Counted from the first letter of the stretch, positions 1 through 9,321 are shown. The stretch is DNA of 47,444 bases from CADCTM01 sp049671305 (GCA_049671305.1 JBATUR010000037.1:1-47444), one strand, 5' to 3'. Numbers and translations: made by a program. The notes: a model not told the origin generated them from the letters alone.

Positions 1-643
1 ATGCAGCAACTTCTGCCCGTGTAGCATTACGAACTGGATTTAAGCTAGTTAGGCTGGGATAGTTAACGACGATGCGATTAACTGTGGCAGCGGCAACTGG
101 ATCACGAGCAAAGTTAGAAATGCTTGAAGAGTCGTTGTAGTAGTTGAGAACCGTTGAGGTGGCAATGCCGGAAGTGTAGCTTAAGCCATTCGCTAAGGAA
201 GTTAAGACTTGCTCACGAGGGATATTTTGTTCCGGGCGGAAGATACTGCCAGGATAACCTGCCAAAAATCCGGTTGTGTAAGCGCTTTGAATTGCCGAAC
301 TTGCCCAGTAGCTTGATGAAACATCAACGAATGTCGTACCACTACGAAGCGCACCTTTTCTGAAGGCATTTTCATTAGCTTTCCGCAGCATGGCAGCAAA
401 TTGAGCGCGAGTTACAGGAGCATCAGGTCTGAAACTACCATCAGGGAAACCTGCAATGATGTCACGCCGTGATAATTCGGAGATAAAATCTCTTGCCCAG
501 TAGCTTGATGAAACATCAACAAAGCTAGTAGCTGACTGAGCAAAAGAAGGAGCTGGATTTACTAAAGGAGCCACAGCACCAATGGTTAATCCGAGGGCTA
601 AAACGGCGGCGGTTCCTGATTGCAAGCGGGGCAGAATAGACAT
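1..643 (-). CDS. SLH-domain surface protein, 5' part only
   Basis: Reading leftward from the ATG at 641-643 the frame stays open to the window edge (214 codons), so the C-terminus is missing. The N-terminus has a signal peptide: a hydrophobic stretch around residues 10-33 ending near PSFAQS. S-layer homology repeats follow, with the recurring block FVDVSSSYWA, then F-DG-FRPDAPVTRAQFAAML and later FRPEQNIPREQ and NPVRNATRAEVAA. SLH domains are known to anchor proteins to cell-wall polymers, and in cyanobacteria they also occur at the N-terminus of outer-membrane porins. Here SLH repeats fill all that is visible, so whether a barrel or other domain follows is unknown. No neighbour shares its strand closely; the next gene starts over 440 bp away. 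Confidence 0.85.
   Translation of the reverse strand, partial: MSILPRLQSGTAAVLALGLTIGAVAPLVNPAPSFAQSATSFVDVSSSYWARDFISELSRRDIIAGFPDGSFRPDAPVTRAQFAAMLRKANENAFRKGALRSGTTFVDVSSSYWASSAIQSAYTTGFLAGYPGSIFRPEQNIPREQVLTSLANGLSYTSGIATSTVLNYYNDSSSISNFARDPVAAATVNRIVVNYPSLTSLNPVRNATRAEVAA
300..520 (-). repeat. 29-nt exact direct repeat within the SLH gene
   Basis: Positions 300-328 and 492-520 are identical over 29 nt. They are 192 nt apart, which equals 64 codons, one SLH unit. Both copies encode VDVSSSYWA in the same frame. Identity at synonymous positions suggests recent unit duplication or gene conversion. Confidence 0.85.
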
Positions 644-1086
644 GGAAGGCATTCTCCAAAAACGATTGTGCTGTTAAGTAAATAGACATTAGAAGGTGTT
701 AAATGTTCCTAGAGCTTCCCAGCCTGATACTTTTAATATAATACAGCAGCAGATGCCTAATTATGATTGTTTTCGGCTGGGTGGTCTTTGAACAATCTAA
801 GGTCAAAGACGCTGGTTCCCGACAATTAGTTGCCGTAGAAAGTAAAGTGTTTTTAAAGTTAGGTGGGTTAATGTCTCAAATCCGTGGTATGTAAAGCTCA
901 ACCCAAAGCGACTGCTAAATTAAGATGATGATCTGAATGCGACTACACAAGTTTTTGTCCACCCCGATAACTGCATCGTGAGAATGGACACCAGAAAAAT
1001 TAAGCAGTTTTACACAGACGACAGGCAGGCATCTTGTGTAGCCGCAACCTATCGTTACTTAGGTTATTTGCTAGAAAGAGAAAGCC
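644..1086. other. Gene-free stretch between SLH gene and TerB-like gene
   Basis: About 440 bp. It should hold the promoter of the leftward SLH gene. A 43-codon open frame at 763-894 (+) has no recognisable features. I see no tRNA, repeat or clear terminator. Confidence 0.5.
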
Positions 1087-1506
1087 TTAGATTTGTTTAT
1101 CTATCCAATGACGATAAAGTTTTTGAATTGCTTTGAGGACATTGTTTTGACGAGACTTTGACGAGGCAGTGGCTGGATCGAGAAGCTGCAAACGAGTCAA
1201 AAGTTTTGCCTCTTCGGTTGCCACATCACCATCGCTATAAAATAAAGCACTCATTGATTCAAGTAGTCGCTGGTAATCTTCGGCACTAGGTTTAGCGCCT
1301 AAATACTCCTGCACCCAGCCATAACACTCTTGGGTGGAAACAGCCTTGAGTCCGTACAATAACGGTTGAATTTCTGGATCATTGGCAAGATCTGCTTCTT
1401 TGGCAACTTTTTGCAGATATTCTCTTTCTTCTGTCTGGACTTTCCCATCAATCCAAGCTGCACCTATCAAAATTTTTAGCAATTGTTTAACACTATTTTT
1501 ACCCAT
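1087..1506 (-). CDS. TerB-like (tellurite-resistance B fold) protein
   Basis: The 139-aa product has the helical TerB signature: LLKILIGAAWIDGKVQTEER at residues 9-28 and a second, symmetry-related ALFYSDGDVATEEAKLL motif near residues 87-103. The acidic D-G pairs (DGK, SDGD) correspond to the metal-binding loops of the TerB family. There is no membrane segment, so it should be cytosolic. TerB-fold proteins are linked to metal and stress responses, but a single-domain copy outside a ter operon has no defined job. It lies downstream of rsmB on the same strand with a 74-nt gap, so co-transcription is possible. Confidence 0.7.
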   Translation of the reverse strand: MGKNSVKQLLKILIGAAWIDGKVQTEEREYLQKVAKEADLANDPEIQPLLYGLKAVSTQECYGWVQEYLGAKPSAEDYQRLLESMSALFYSDGDVATEEAKLLTRLQLLDPATASSKSRQNNVLKAIQKLYRHWIDKQI

Positions 1507-1580
1507 AAGTCTTCCTCTAAACTATGATGTCTTTCTATCTATAACAAACCTGGGAACCGGATACAGTGACTGGGATGGAA

Positions 1581-2918
1581 TTAACCGATTCGTTTTAGTC
1601 TTACCATAAAAAAGCCGTCCATTTGGTAGCGCAGGGGCCAGACTTTAATCCAACCTTCTGGTGTTGCGAAGATTTCGAGGGGTGAATTAAGGGGTGGATC
1701 AATTTGCCATTGGGCATGACGTGCCAGAAATGATTGTATGACGGCTTCGTTTTCTTGGGGATGCAGGGTGCAGGTGGCATAAACTAAGATACCTCCAGGT
1801 TTTAGCCATGTTGCTGCTTGTTCTAAGAGTTCTCCTTGTAAAATCGCAAGTTCCTCTATGTTGGCGGGGGTGCTGCGCCAGCGAATATCAGGGCGTCGGT
1901 GCAGTGTGCCTAAGCCGGAACAGGGAGCATCAAGTAAAACGCTATCGCCTATATTAGTAAACTGAGGATAGTTGCGACTGTCGCCTGTGCAGATTTGAAT
2001 CGATTTTAATTGCAAGCGTTGAGCGTTTTCTTTAACTTTTTTGAGGCGAGATGCGGTTTTGTCGCAAGCAAAAATCTTGCCCTGATCTCCCATTAATTCG
2101 GCAATATGGCTGGTTTTCCCTCCCGGCGCGGCACAAGCATCAATGACGATATCACCTGCATGAGGATCTAGTAAGTAGCTAACTAGTTGAGCACTACTAT
2201 CTTGAACTGTCCACCAACCCTCATTAAATCCTGGCAACTGCCCAATTGCACCTGCACTACCAATTATTCTTAAGGCTTGAGGTAGATGAGGTAGTCGTTT
2301 AACCTCGACGCTGGCGCTTGTCATTGCTGCTTCAACGTCTTCTATTGATGTCTGTAAGGGATTGATTCTTAAATCAATTGTGGGAGTTTGATTAAACCAT
2401 TGACACAGTTGTTCTGTTTCTTCTATTCCTAGTTGTTCAACCCACATTTGGATGATCCAATCTGGGAAACTGTGGAAAATACCTAGGCGTTTTATCGGAT
2501 CTTGTGGAAGTTGTAAAGGTTCTGTGGTAGCTGCAAGACGGCTATATTGCCGCAGCATTCCGTTAACAAAGCCTGTCAGTCCTTTAAAACCGTTTGCCTT
2601 GGCTAGTTCTACGCTTGTATTGACTGCTGCTGAGGCGGGAATACGTTCTTGATATCGCAGTTGATATAAGCCGATATGGAGGATTATACGGAGTTCTGGG
2701 GGCTGTTGAGTGGCGCTTTTTTTTCCTAGTTGGTCGATTAAGGCATCAAGCGATCGCGATCTTCTGACACATCCATAGACTATTTCTGTCAATAAGCCTC
2801 GGTTTGGACTATTTAATTTAGCTGTTTTTAACACCCGATCCAAAGCAATATCTGTATAAGCACCCCGGCGATGGATGTCCTTAAGTGCTATGAATGCTAA
2901 TTGACGAGGATTTTCCAT
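1581..2918 (-). CDS. rsmB: 16S rRNA (cytosine-967 C5) methyltransferase RsmB/Sun
   Basis: SAM-dependent enzyme forming m5C967 in 16S rRNA. The N-terminal ~150 residues form the NusB-like RNA-binding domain (begins MENPRQLAFIAL). The C-terminal Rossmann methyltransferase has the SAM loop DACAAPGGKTSHIAEL, the motif IV cysteine in LDAPCSGLGTL and the motif VI catalytic cysteine in YATCTLHPQENE. The open frame extends upstream to an ATG at 2945, but the family normally starts at the MENPRQ position, so I chose 2918 (445 aa). It is transcribed away from the V4R-like gene, with about 720 bp between their starts. Confidence 0.95.
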   Translation of the reverse strand: MENPRQLAFIALKDIHRRGAYTDIALDRVLKTAKLNSPNRGLLTEIVYGCVRRSRSLDALIDQLGKKSATQQPPELRIILHIGLYQLRYQERIPASAAVNTSVELAKANGFKGLTGFVNGMLRQYSRLAATTEPLQLPQDPIKRLGIFHSFPDWIIQMWVEQLGIEETEQLCQWFNQTPTIDLRINPLQTSIEDVEAAMTSASVEVKRLPHLPQALRIIGSAGAIGQLPGFNEGWWTVQDSSAQLVSYLLDPHAGDIVIDACAAPGGKTSHIAELMGDQGKIFACDKTASRLKKVKENAQRLQLKSIQICTGDSRNYPQFTNIGDSVLLDAPCSGLGTLHRRPDIRWRSTPANIEELAILQGELLEQAATWLKPGGILVYATCTLHPQENEAVIQSFLARHAQWQIDPPLNSPLEIFATPEGWIKVWPLRYQMDGFFMVRLKRIG

Positions 2919-3641
2919 AAAAATTAAGCTTAGTTGAGGATGCATCCATTAAGTAACTTGAAACTGGAAGTAGCTCAGTATCCGTAATTAGAGCCAGTTT
3001 ATTGCAAACTATAAACTTTTTTTAACAGAACTTTATTTAAACTTGCATAATTTCACTAGTGGCAAGTAAGGTAATACAAGTAATACAGAGTAAAACCTGT
3101 ATTAAGCAGTAGTCCAACTTATATCTACATAAAGAACTGTTTTAACAACAGCAGTAATTGAGTGCATCTCCACAAATATTCAGTTTGTCATCTGCTGATG
3201 TTTTGAACTTAAAGATTGTTTAGCCAGTCGCTGTCATCTCGTCAAATAACAGAAACGAGTGTAGATTAATCTGTACTAGTTTTTTGATTGACGTTGTTTT
3301 TGCTGCCTGCCCAAACTTTTGTCTTTTATGTTGTTCTTTGTTTGAATTAGACAATATTTATTGAAGATTTATTCCTTTATTTTTATGAAATGAATCCTCA
3401 ATGATTTGTCTTTCAATCTTTGACAAAGCATGAGTTTTGTTGGTGATACTTTTTTGGAATTAACTATAGATATTTTGAATAAAAGTTATCACAATTAAAG
3501 CAGAAAATGCATACAACAAAAGTATTTATACTCAAAACAATATGGCAATTAATGATTAGTATGAATAAAGTAAATAAGCTTACCAAAAAAGATTGAAAGC
3601 AAACTTATTAAGTACACACAAAAAAACAAAGGCTCAAATTT
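2919..3641. other. Long AT-rich divergent intergenic region
   Basis: About 720 bp between divergent rsmB and the V4R-like gene. It holds a perfect 8-bp hairpin (TAATACAG 3081-3088, CTGTATTA 3097-3104) preceded by a partial direct copy of its left arm. A TTGACA at 3420-3425 lies 18-19 nt before a TGATACT, a weak candidate promoter for the rightward gene that would leave a leader of about 190 nt. No coding signal is visible. Confidence 0.4.
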
Positions 3642-4127
3642 ATGAAAGTTGAACAAACCTTGCTACGACCAGAACTGGGGGATCTCAGTAGTATTATTTT
3701 CCTGAAAGCAATCATCATTGGTGTTGAAGATGCCATTGGTGACAAAACTGCGGCAATTGCGATTATTTCTGCAGGTCGTAAGCAAGGGAAAGCTTTAGCT
3801 CAAGAGCGAAATCTAAATAATAAGTCGGGGTCAGTTTCAATCGCAGAAATCCAAGAAATACTTAATCAAATACTCGGTAAAGATGGAACCCGCTTGTGTC
3901 TTATCGAGAAGATAGAGCAAGAAGGAGATGTTTTTAAAGTTTATAGTAAAGAAACCTTTTGTTCTGCTGGAGAATCAGAGGGTTCACCACGCAAATGTAC
4001 TTATACTTTAGGTGCTATTCAGGGCTTTTTAGAAGTTTTGTTAGGTAAGCGTTTGCAGGGAAAACAAACTGAGTCTGTATTGCGAGGTGGTAGTCATGAC
4101 CTTTTGGAGTATTCAATCTTAAATTAA
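3642..4127 (+). CDS. V4R-like (hydrocarbon-binding fold) protein
   Basis: A 161-aa soluble protein without signal peptide or membrane helix. Its C-terminal half (CTYTLGAIQGFLEVLLGKRL, then a Gly-rich turn and a final beta strand LLEYSIL) resembles the V4R/hydrocarbon-binding fold. The characteristic cysteines near the end of that fold are not evident; the two visible cysteines are in FCSAGES and RKCTY. V4R domains bind small ligands or serve as dimeric sensor modules. A Roadblock/LC7 gene follows 223 nt downstream on the same strand, which fits a small signalling pair; that pairing is inference. The family call rests on pattern memory, so the fold is uncertain. Confidence 0.5.
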   Translation: MKVEQTLLRPELGDLSSIIFLKAIIIGVEDAIGDKTAAIAIISAGRKQGKALAQERNLNNKSGSVSIAEIQEILNQILGKDGTRLCLIEKIEQEGDVFKVYSKETFCSAGESEGSPRKCTYTLGAIQGFLEVLLGKRLQGKQTESVLRGGSHDLLEYSILN

Positions 4128-4149
4128 GGATAGAGAAAGTCCTTTTTTT
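4126..4149 (+). terminator. Weak rho-independent terminator
   Basis: AAGGA (4126-4130, overlapping the stop codon) can pair with TCCTT (4140-4144) across a 9-nt loop, followed by a T run (4145-4149). The stem is short. Confidence 0.35.
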
Positions 4150-4350
4150 GTATTAATTCAGCCAAACAATTATTAAGACTTTAGCACTGGAACATCAACA
4201 AAGGATATTTCCAGTATTTCCCAGGGCTACTGTTAGTAATAAATTGGTTTGAGCGGGGTGATTAACAACAGGTAAATGTCTTATTGCATTTCCCACTCTT
4301 CATTATTTGCCAACTAAAATAACGTCGCAAATTCAATTAAGGATACAACA

Positions 4351-4719
4351 ATGACCATTAACACTGAAAAACTAGGTTATCTGCTCCAAAATTTTGTTAC
4401 GGCAACTCTTGATGTTCAAGGTGCGGCGGTAGTTACTCCTGACGGCTTACCTTTAGCCTCAAGCTTGCCAGGTGGCATGGATGATGAGCGAGTTTCAGCT
4501 ATGTCTGCGGCTATGCTGTCTTTAGGCGATCGCATTGGTCGAGAACTCGTCCGAGGTGAAGTTGATCGCATTTATGTTGAAGGTGATCAAGGATTGAGTA
4601 TTTTGAGTAGTTGTAGTGAGGATGCCGTGTTTCTTGTGCTCGCCGCCAAGGAAGCAAAACAGGGAGTTTTGCTACTAGAAATCAAACGCATGATCAAAGA
4701 CTTACAGCGTAGTTTGTAG
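4351..4719 (+). CDS. Roadblock/LC7 domain protein (MglB-like)
   Basis: A 122-aa single-domain Roadblock/LC7 protein. It shows the family pattern: an N-terminal helix (LGYLLQNFVTATLDV), the strand pair around AAVVTPDGLPLAS, the long helix DERVSAMSAAMLSLGDRIG, then GEVDRIYVEGDQG and a C-terminal helix. Roadblock proteins dimerise and commonly act as GTPase-activating or co-regulator subunits for small Ras-like GTPases such as MglA; in bacteria they bear on polarity and motility. No small GTPase gene lies in this window. The gene follows the V4R-like gene after 223 nt, so they may or may not be one transcript. Confidence 0.85.
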   Translation: MTINTEKLGYLLQNFVTATLDVQGAAVVTPDGLPLASSLPGGMDDERVSAMSAAMLSLGDRIGRELVRGEVDRIYVEGDQGLSILSSCSEDAVFLVLAAKEAKQGVLLLEIKRMIKDLQRSL

Positions 4720-4867
4720 AAATTGCTGCTTCACTTCTAAAAGGGTGTGTCTTTCCTTTTGTAGCAAGCACAATCAAAAATTATCCCCGATAAAAGTAAC
4801 AAATTGATTCTGTATTACGTTCCTAAAATAATTTAGCTTAATTTAAACCCTAGTCACCAGAAAACTA

Positions 4868-6745
4868 TTACATAGAATCCCGATATTTTTGTAATAATTG
4901 AGGAATATAGTCATAGCCATCAACACCAATAAGTGGAATAATTCTCGCTCTTTGTTTGCTCAATAAAGCTTGAAAAGTTTCCGTACCTAATTGACCTTGC
5001 AAAATTGTTAGTAATCCTGCTGATTTTCGCCAATCATGAGAACCAATTTGCTCTAAAAGATACGCACCCAAACTCCCACTAAAAATCGCTTGCTCAAAGC
5101 TTTGCAAACTATAATAAGCTTGCGATAAATAAGCTAAATTAACACCTTGAAGGTATAAATCACCAGAAAACTGAGCTGCTAACCAGCCTTTTTCTAGGTA
5201 AGGAATTGCTTTTTCTGGTTGTTCAATTACAACATAAGCAATCCCCAAACTACTAAAACACATCGATTGACTTTGCCGATCTTCCAAGCGTTCTGATAGT
5301 TTAAAGCCTTGCTCTAAATAGTTAATAGCACTTTCATAAACTTCTGGTTCTACTTGTTCTTGTTCCTTTGCCTGAAACACTTCACTATAGCCCAAATTGG
5401 CTAAAGCATTGGCTTCTCCTAACTTATCACCCGTTGACCTAGAAAACATTAACGCTCTTTGACTATAACTAATAGCTTGAGCATAATTTTTCTGTTGCAC
5501 ACACAAGCGACTTAAGTGATTAAAGTTGGCAATTTCACAAGTTTTATCCCCTGCTTCACGGGCAATTTCTAATGCTTGTTGATGAAAAGAATGGGCTCGA
5601 TCATATTGTCCCTGCGTCCGCACTGAATAACCTAATAATGTTAATATCCGTGCTTTTTCTTGTGTTCCTTCAATTCGCCGCAATGGTTCATCCAAATAAT
5701 TCATGGCATCTCGTACATAGCTGCCACTCAAACTGGCAAACACACCACCATATAAGGGAAAATAGTCACGTTGGGCAAAGGCACGTAGAATTTGCAAACT
5801 AACTTGAAAACAACCATTAATAATCGCCTCCCGATTGCTACTTGTGGCAATTTGAGACAAAGCGCTAGCTAATTGTGACCAAATTACAGCAAACACAATA
5901 AAGGTTGAAATAGAAAGTTTTGCTCCTACTTTGGAGTCATAAACCATCTTATCAAACCAGCTCACTAATCCTCGTTGCAAGCATTGAAGAATTACCGCGA
6001 GTTCCACCCAATCACCAATTTCTAAACTTGGCTTATTATTAATCCATTCATTTAGTGATTGATTTTTTGCTAAAATTTGAAATAATGATTGTGGTAAAGC
6101 ACTATTAAGTTGTTTTGCCCAAACTGCCCAAGGTCCTCGTTGTTCAGGTATTCCATCAAAACCAATTGCACTGCGGTTTTGGTCATAAATCCAACTTACT
6201 AAATGCTCTTCCAAGCGTTGCCAGGATGCCAAACCGGCTGTAATACCTTGGGATAATTGGGCAATTTCTTTGGCAGTTTCAGCATCAAGATTTGCCGAAG
6301 CTTGGCTCAAACTTTTTGCTAGTTGAGCGAGTTGTTGTAAATTTAAAACTTGTTGTCGATTTGGATCAATCACCCGTAATAAAGTGGTGAAACGCTCAGA
6401 AGATGGCGCGGTAATGATCGCCTCAGTGGTGGTTGTAATGACATCCAAGACACGGTTTTGCTCTTGTAGTCTGCCGTACTCACTATTAATCGTTCCTATC
6501 GCCCTGAGTGTCCTGGTTGCCTTAGCTTGCTTGATTTCACTTATGGGATGGTCAATTTGCTCTTGGGTGGTGTTGATTTGCTCTTCTAAGCAACGCTCAA
6601 AAATTTCACCAGTACCAACGCTGATTCCTTGCTGTAACAGTTGATAAACCTGCTCTTTTGAGCGAATTTTGCCTTTGAGTGTAGCTTGCACAATCTCTTC
6701 GATTAAGCCTAAGTAGCGATCGCGCAATGATATCGAATCAGACAT
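4868..6745 (-). CDS. TPR-repeat protein, kinase partner candidate
   Basis: A 625-aa protein. The N-terminal ~300 residues are helical without a clear family; residues about 275-295 form a hydrophobic helix (STFIVFAVIWSQLASAL) that could be buried or membrane-associated. Residues about 350-570 carry tetratricopeptide repeats of the bacterial signalling type, for example LGYSVRTQGQYDRAHSFHQQ, SQRALMFSRSTGDKLGEANA and YLEKGWLAAQFSGDLYLQG. TPRs mediate protein-protein contacts. Its start lies 57 nt after the end of the upstream REC-kinase gene on the same strand, so the two probably form an operon and the TPR protein may be a partner of that kinase. No catalytic motif seen. Confidence 0.75.
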   Translation of the reverse strand: MSDSISLRDRYLGLIEEIVQATLKGKIRSKEQVYQLLQQGISVGTGEIFERCLEEQINTTQEQIDHPISEIKQAKATRTLRAIGTINSEYGRLQEQNRVLDVITTTTEAIITAPSSERFTTLLRVIDPNRQQVLNLQQLAQLAKSLSQASANLDAETAKEIAQLSQGITAGLASWQRLEEHLVSWIYDQNRSAIGFDGIPEQRGPWAVWAKQLNSALPQSLFQILAKNQSLNEWINNKPSLEIGDWVELAVILQCLQRGLVSWFDKMVYDSKVGAKLSISTFIVFAVIWSQLASALSQIATSSNREAIINGCFQVSLQILRAFAQRDYFPLYGGVFASLSGSYVRDAMNYLDEPLRRIEGTQEKARILTLLGYSVRTQGQYDRAHSFHQQALEIAREAGDKTCEIANFNHLSRLCVQQKNYAQAISYSQRALMFSRSTGDKLGEANALANLGYSEVFQAKEQEQVEPEVYESAINYLEQGFKLSERLEDRQSQSMCFSSLGIAYVVIEQPEKAIPYLEKGWLAAQFSGDLYLQGVNLAYLSQAYYSLQSFEQAIFSGSLGAYLLEQIGSHDWRKSAGLLTILQGQLGTETFQALLSKQRARIIPLIGVDGYDYIPQLLQKYRDSM

Positions 6746-6802
6746 AATTTCTGCCCGTAAATAGAGCTAACTTACCTCAAAATTACCAGATTTGCTAACT
6801 TG

Positions 6803-7924
6803 TTAACCTTGAGCCGGCAACTGCACAATAAACAAACTACCCTTACCTACCTCAGATTTTAGTTCAATTGTACCTTGATGAGTCTCAGCAATTCTTTTTG
6901 ATAAATGCAGTCCCAAACCACTACCAGAACGCTTATGACTGCCTTGGCGAAACCGCTCAAATACCATTTTTTGGTCTTCTGGAGCAATTCCCGAACCTGT
7001 ATCTTGAACTTCTACCACAACCCAAGCTGCGTTAGGATCTTCATGATTTGGGCTATTACTAATTAGTACTTCCACTGCGCCTTTGTCGGTAAACTTAATT
7101 GCATTGCCAATTAAATTGGTAAAGACTCGGTGCAACTCCATGCGATCGCCTACTACTTTGCTATTAACATTTTCCTCACTTTTATAATTGAGAGCCAGAT
7201 TTTTCTCATCAGCTAAGGTTGAAAGTTCTTGAACTACTTCTTTAATAATTTCTTGCAGATTAACTGGTGAAAAAATCAAATTCTTCCTACCAGCTTCATA
7301 ACGATAAACTTCTAGTAAGGTGTTAACCATTGCTAGTAAGTTGCGGTTGCTACGAGCCATTGTCGTGATCGCTTCTTCCATTCCCGCCGAAAGTTCTCCT
7401 AATGCGCCTTGTTGAAACAACATCAACATTCTTTCAGCAGCAACAATAGGAGTCCGTAAGTCATGAGTCATCCAAGAAACAAAATCTTCCCGCTGACGAG
7501 CAATGTGATCGCGCTCATCAACACTATGTTTAAGGCGTAAAAGCGATCGCACTCTTGCCAATAACTCATCAACTTCTACAGGTTTGCGAATAAAATCATC
7601 TGCACCTGTATCTAGTCCTTTCACCACACTCGGCTGATCAAAAGCTGTAATCAGTAAGATTGGCATAAATGGTAATTTAGGATTTTCCCTGATACGTCTA
7701 GTCACTTCAAAACCGTCCATATCCGGCATCATCACATCTAGCAGCACCAAGTCTGGTGGCGAGGCATCCATGTGCTCTAGCGCCGTTTTACCATCTTCTG
7801 CCAAGGTTATTTCATATCCCTCTTCTTCTAAAATTGTTTGAACAAGGAATAAGTTATCCGGAGAATCATCCACGACAAGAATATGGTCAATTTTAGAAGA
7901 ACGATTCAAAACGGATGGATTCAT
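6803..7924 (-). CDS. Response regulator-histidine kinase hybrid (REC N-terminal)
   Basis: A 373-aa cytosolic kinase in the order REC, HisKA, HATPase. REC: acidic pair D19-D20, phospho-acceptor D63 in LLDVMMPDMDG, T93 and K114. HisKA: H154 in WMTHDLRTP. HATPase: N-box (VFTNLIGNAIKF), G1 (VQDTGSGIAPED), F-box (FERFRQG) and G2 (GSGLGLHLSK). There is no transmembrane sensor domain, so its input is probably phosphorylation of its own REC domain by another kinase, or a partner protein. The TPR gene follows 57 nt downstream. A 623-bp gene-free leader precedes it. Confidence 0.93.
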   Translation of the reverse strand: MNPSVLNRSSKIDHILVVDDSPDNLFLVQTILEEEGYEITLAEDGKTALEHMDASPPDLVLLDVMMPDMDGFEVTRRIRENPKLPFMPILLITAFDQPSVVKGLDTGADDFIRKPVEVDELLARVRSLLRLKHSVDERDHIARQREDFVSWMTHDLRTPIVAAERMLMLFQQGALGELSAGMEEAITTMARSNRNLLAMVNTLLEVYRYEAGRKNLIFSPVNLQEIIKEVVQELSTLADEKNLALNYKSEENVNSKVVGDRMELHRVFTNLIGNAIKFTDKGAVEVLISNSPNHEDPNAAWVVVEVQDTGSGIAPEDQKMVFERFRQGSHKRSGSGLGLHLSKRIAETHQGTIELKSEVGKGSLFIVQLPAQG

Positions 7925-8547
7925 GGGATAAGCAGACTAATAATAAATCTGGCTAAGTAAGTTTTTTACGTTTTTTGTATCTCTTAAGATTTTTAACTCT
8001 TAGGGCTGATTTTGCCTCATCCTCTCGAAAGATTTTTAGTAATTTATGTCTATGAGTTGTTGATTAATTTTTGCTCTTGCTTATTTTAAGTTGCATATTT
8101 TTAAGTTTTCTCATAAAAATAGCCTCTCTTAAGCACTGGTAAATGCTTTCGTGGCTCTAGTTTAGATGAATCTTAACAATTCAATACTTACAATACTTGA
8201 TATGCATAAATTGAATAAGCATTGCTCAGTCTAGATGTTGCAGATTTAGGTTATTAATCTTAGCTCTAAATCAAACTTCTTATTTTTATCATCTGTCCTA
8301 ATGGGTATTTTAATGAAATTGCCGCTAATTCCTCTTTTGACCTACACAAAATAACAGGACGAGCAAAATTCTCTCCTGATATATAAGTATATATACTTGT
8401 GCTATTTTTTGCAGATCAATTGTGCCAATTGCTAACCGCTAGTTAGGAAGATGCACACTGATTGCGTCAGCTTGGCGTTTTGACGTTAATTCTAAAACTC
8501 CCATTTTGCTGATCACTCAAAGAAGCCCGCGCCAAATTAAATTAGCC
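7925..8547. other. Gene-free leader upstream of the REC-kinase gene
   Basis: About 620 bp of AT-rich sequence between the end of the PP2C gene and the start of the REC-kinase gene, both leftward. It contains a perfect 14-bp palindrome, AAGTATATATACTT at 8385-8398. This could be an operator or just simple AT sequence. No coding frame or tRNA was seen. Confidence 0.45.
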
Positions 8548-9285
8548 TTAACCGCTTTCGCTTTTGTCAATTTCCACAATTACCACTGTGATATTGTCTC
8601 TACCTCCCTCCTGTTTGGCTGCTTCAATCAGTTTGGCGGCGGCGTCTTGGTTTTTGATGCTTGATTTGAGGTCTAAGGCAATTATGCTATCATCCAGTTC
8701 TTCAGTAAGACCATCGGTGCAGAGTAATAAGCGATCGCCTGGTTGTACATCTAGCGGTTCAACTTCCACTGGCGGCAAGTCTCGACGACCTAAACATTGT
8801 GACAAAACATGACGCCAAGGATGCATTCTTGCTTGTTCAGGACTAATTTCACCAGCCTTCGTCGCCTTGGCAACCCAAGTATGATCTTCAGTAATTTGCT
8901 CAAGTTTCGACTGCCGAAAGCGATACAAACGCGAGTCACCAACATGAGAAAACCAAGAATCTTGAAGACGGAACATCACCACTACCACAGTGGTTCCCAT
9001 ATCTGATCGTTCAGGATGATTTTTTTGGTCTTCAATAATCGCCTGATTAGCATCATAAAGTGCTTGCTCTAAAAGCTTGGGCGACTCAATAGACGACTGC
9101 CAATTTTGTTCAAGATAGGCTTGAATCTTCTGTGTAGCAATTAGACTCGCTTCTTGTCCACCAGCATGACCTCCCATACCGTCGGCAACAATGAAAAATC
9201 GTCCTTCAGGGTCGAGGTGGTAGGCATCCTGGTTAAAACTGCGAAGTAATCCCGGATCAGTTTGACCCGCGAAGCAACTTTTCAT
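8548..9285 (-). CDS. PP2C-family protein Ser/Thr phosphatase
   Basis: A 245-aa single-domain metal-dependent phosphatase. Metal-binding residues are in the expected places: D20 (FNQDAYHLD), D35-G36 (VADGMGGHAGG), D191 (LCTDGLTEEL) and D230-N231 (GGRDNITVV). The supporting motifs DMGTTVVVV (residues 95-103) and HVGDSRLYR (114-122) are present. There is no regulatory domain or membrane helix, so it is a housekeeping-type cytosolic phosphatase able to reverse Ser/Thr kinase action. It lies 36 nt downstream of the UbiB-like gene on the same strand and near the kinase-fold gene at 11627-12835, although that protein may be inactive. Its substrates are not shown by the sequence. Confidence 0.95.
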   Translation of the reverse strand: MKSCFAGQTDPGLLRSFNQDAYHLDPEGRFFIVADGMGGHAGGQEASLIATQKIQAYLEQNWQSSIESPKLLEQALYDANQAIIEDQKNHPERSDMGTTVVVVMFRLQDSWFSHVGDSRLYRFRQSKLEQITEDHTWVAKATKAGEISPEQARMHPWRHVLSQCLGRRDLPPVEVEPLDVQPGDRLLLCTDGLTEELDDSIIALDLKSSIKNQDAAAKLIEAAKQEGGRDNITVVIVEIDKSESG

Positions 9286-9321
9286 AAATTGTTCACTGAT
9301 ATCAACAACTTTACACTCTAC

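Noticed and set aside
763..894. 43-codon plus-strand frame in the 644-1086 gap
   Set aside because: No ribosome site, no recognisable motif, length expected by chance.
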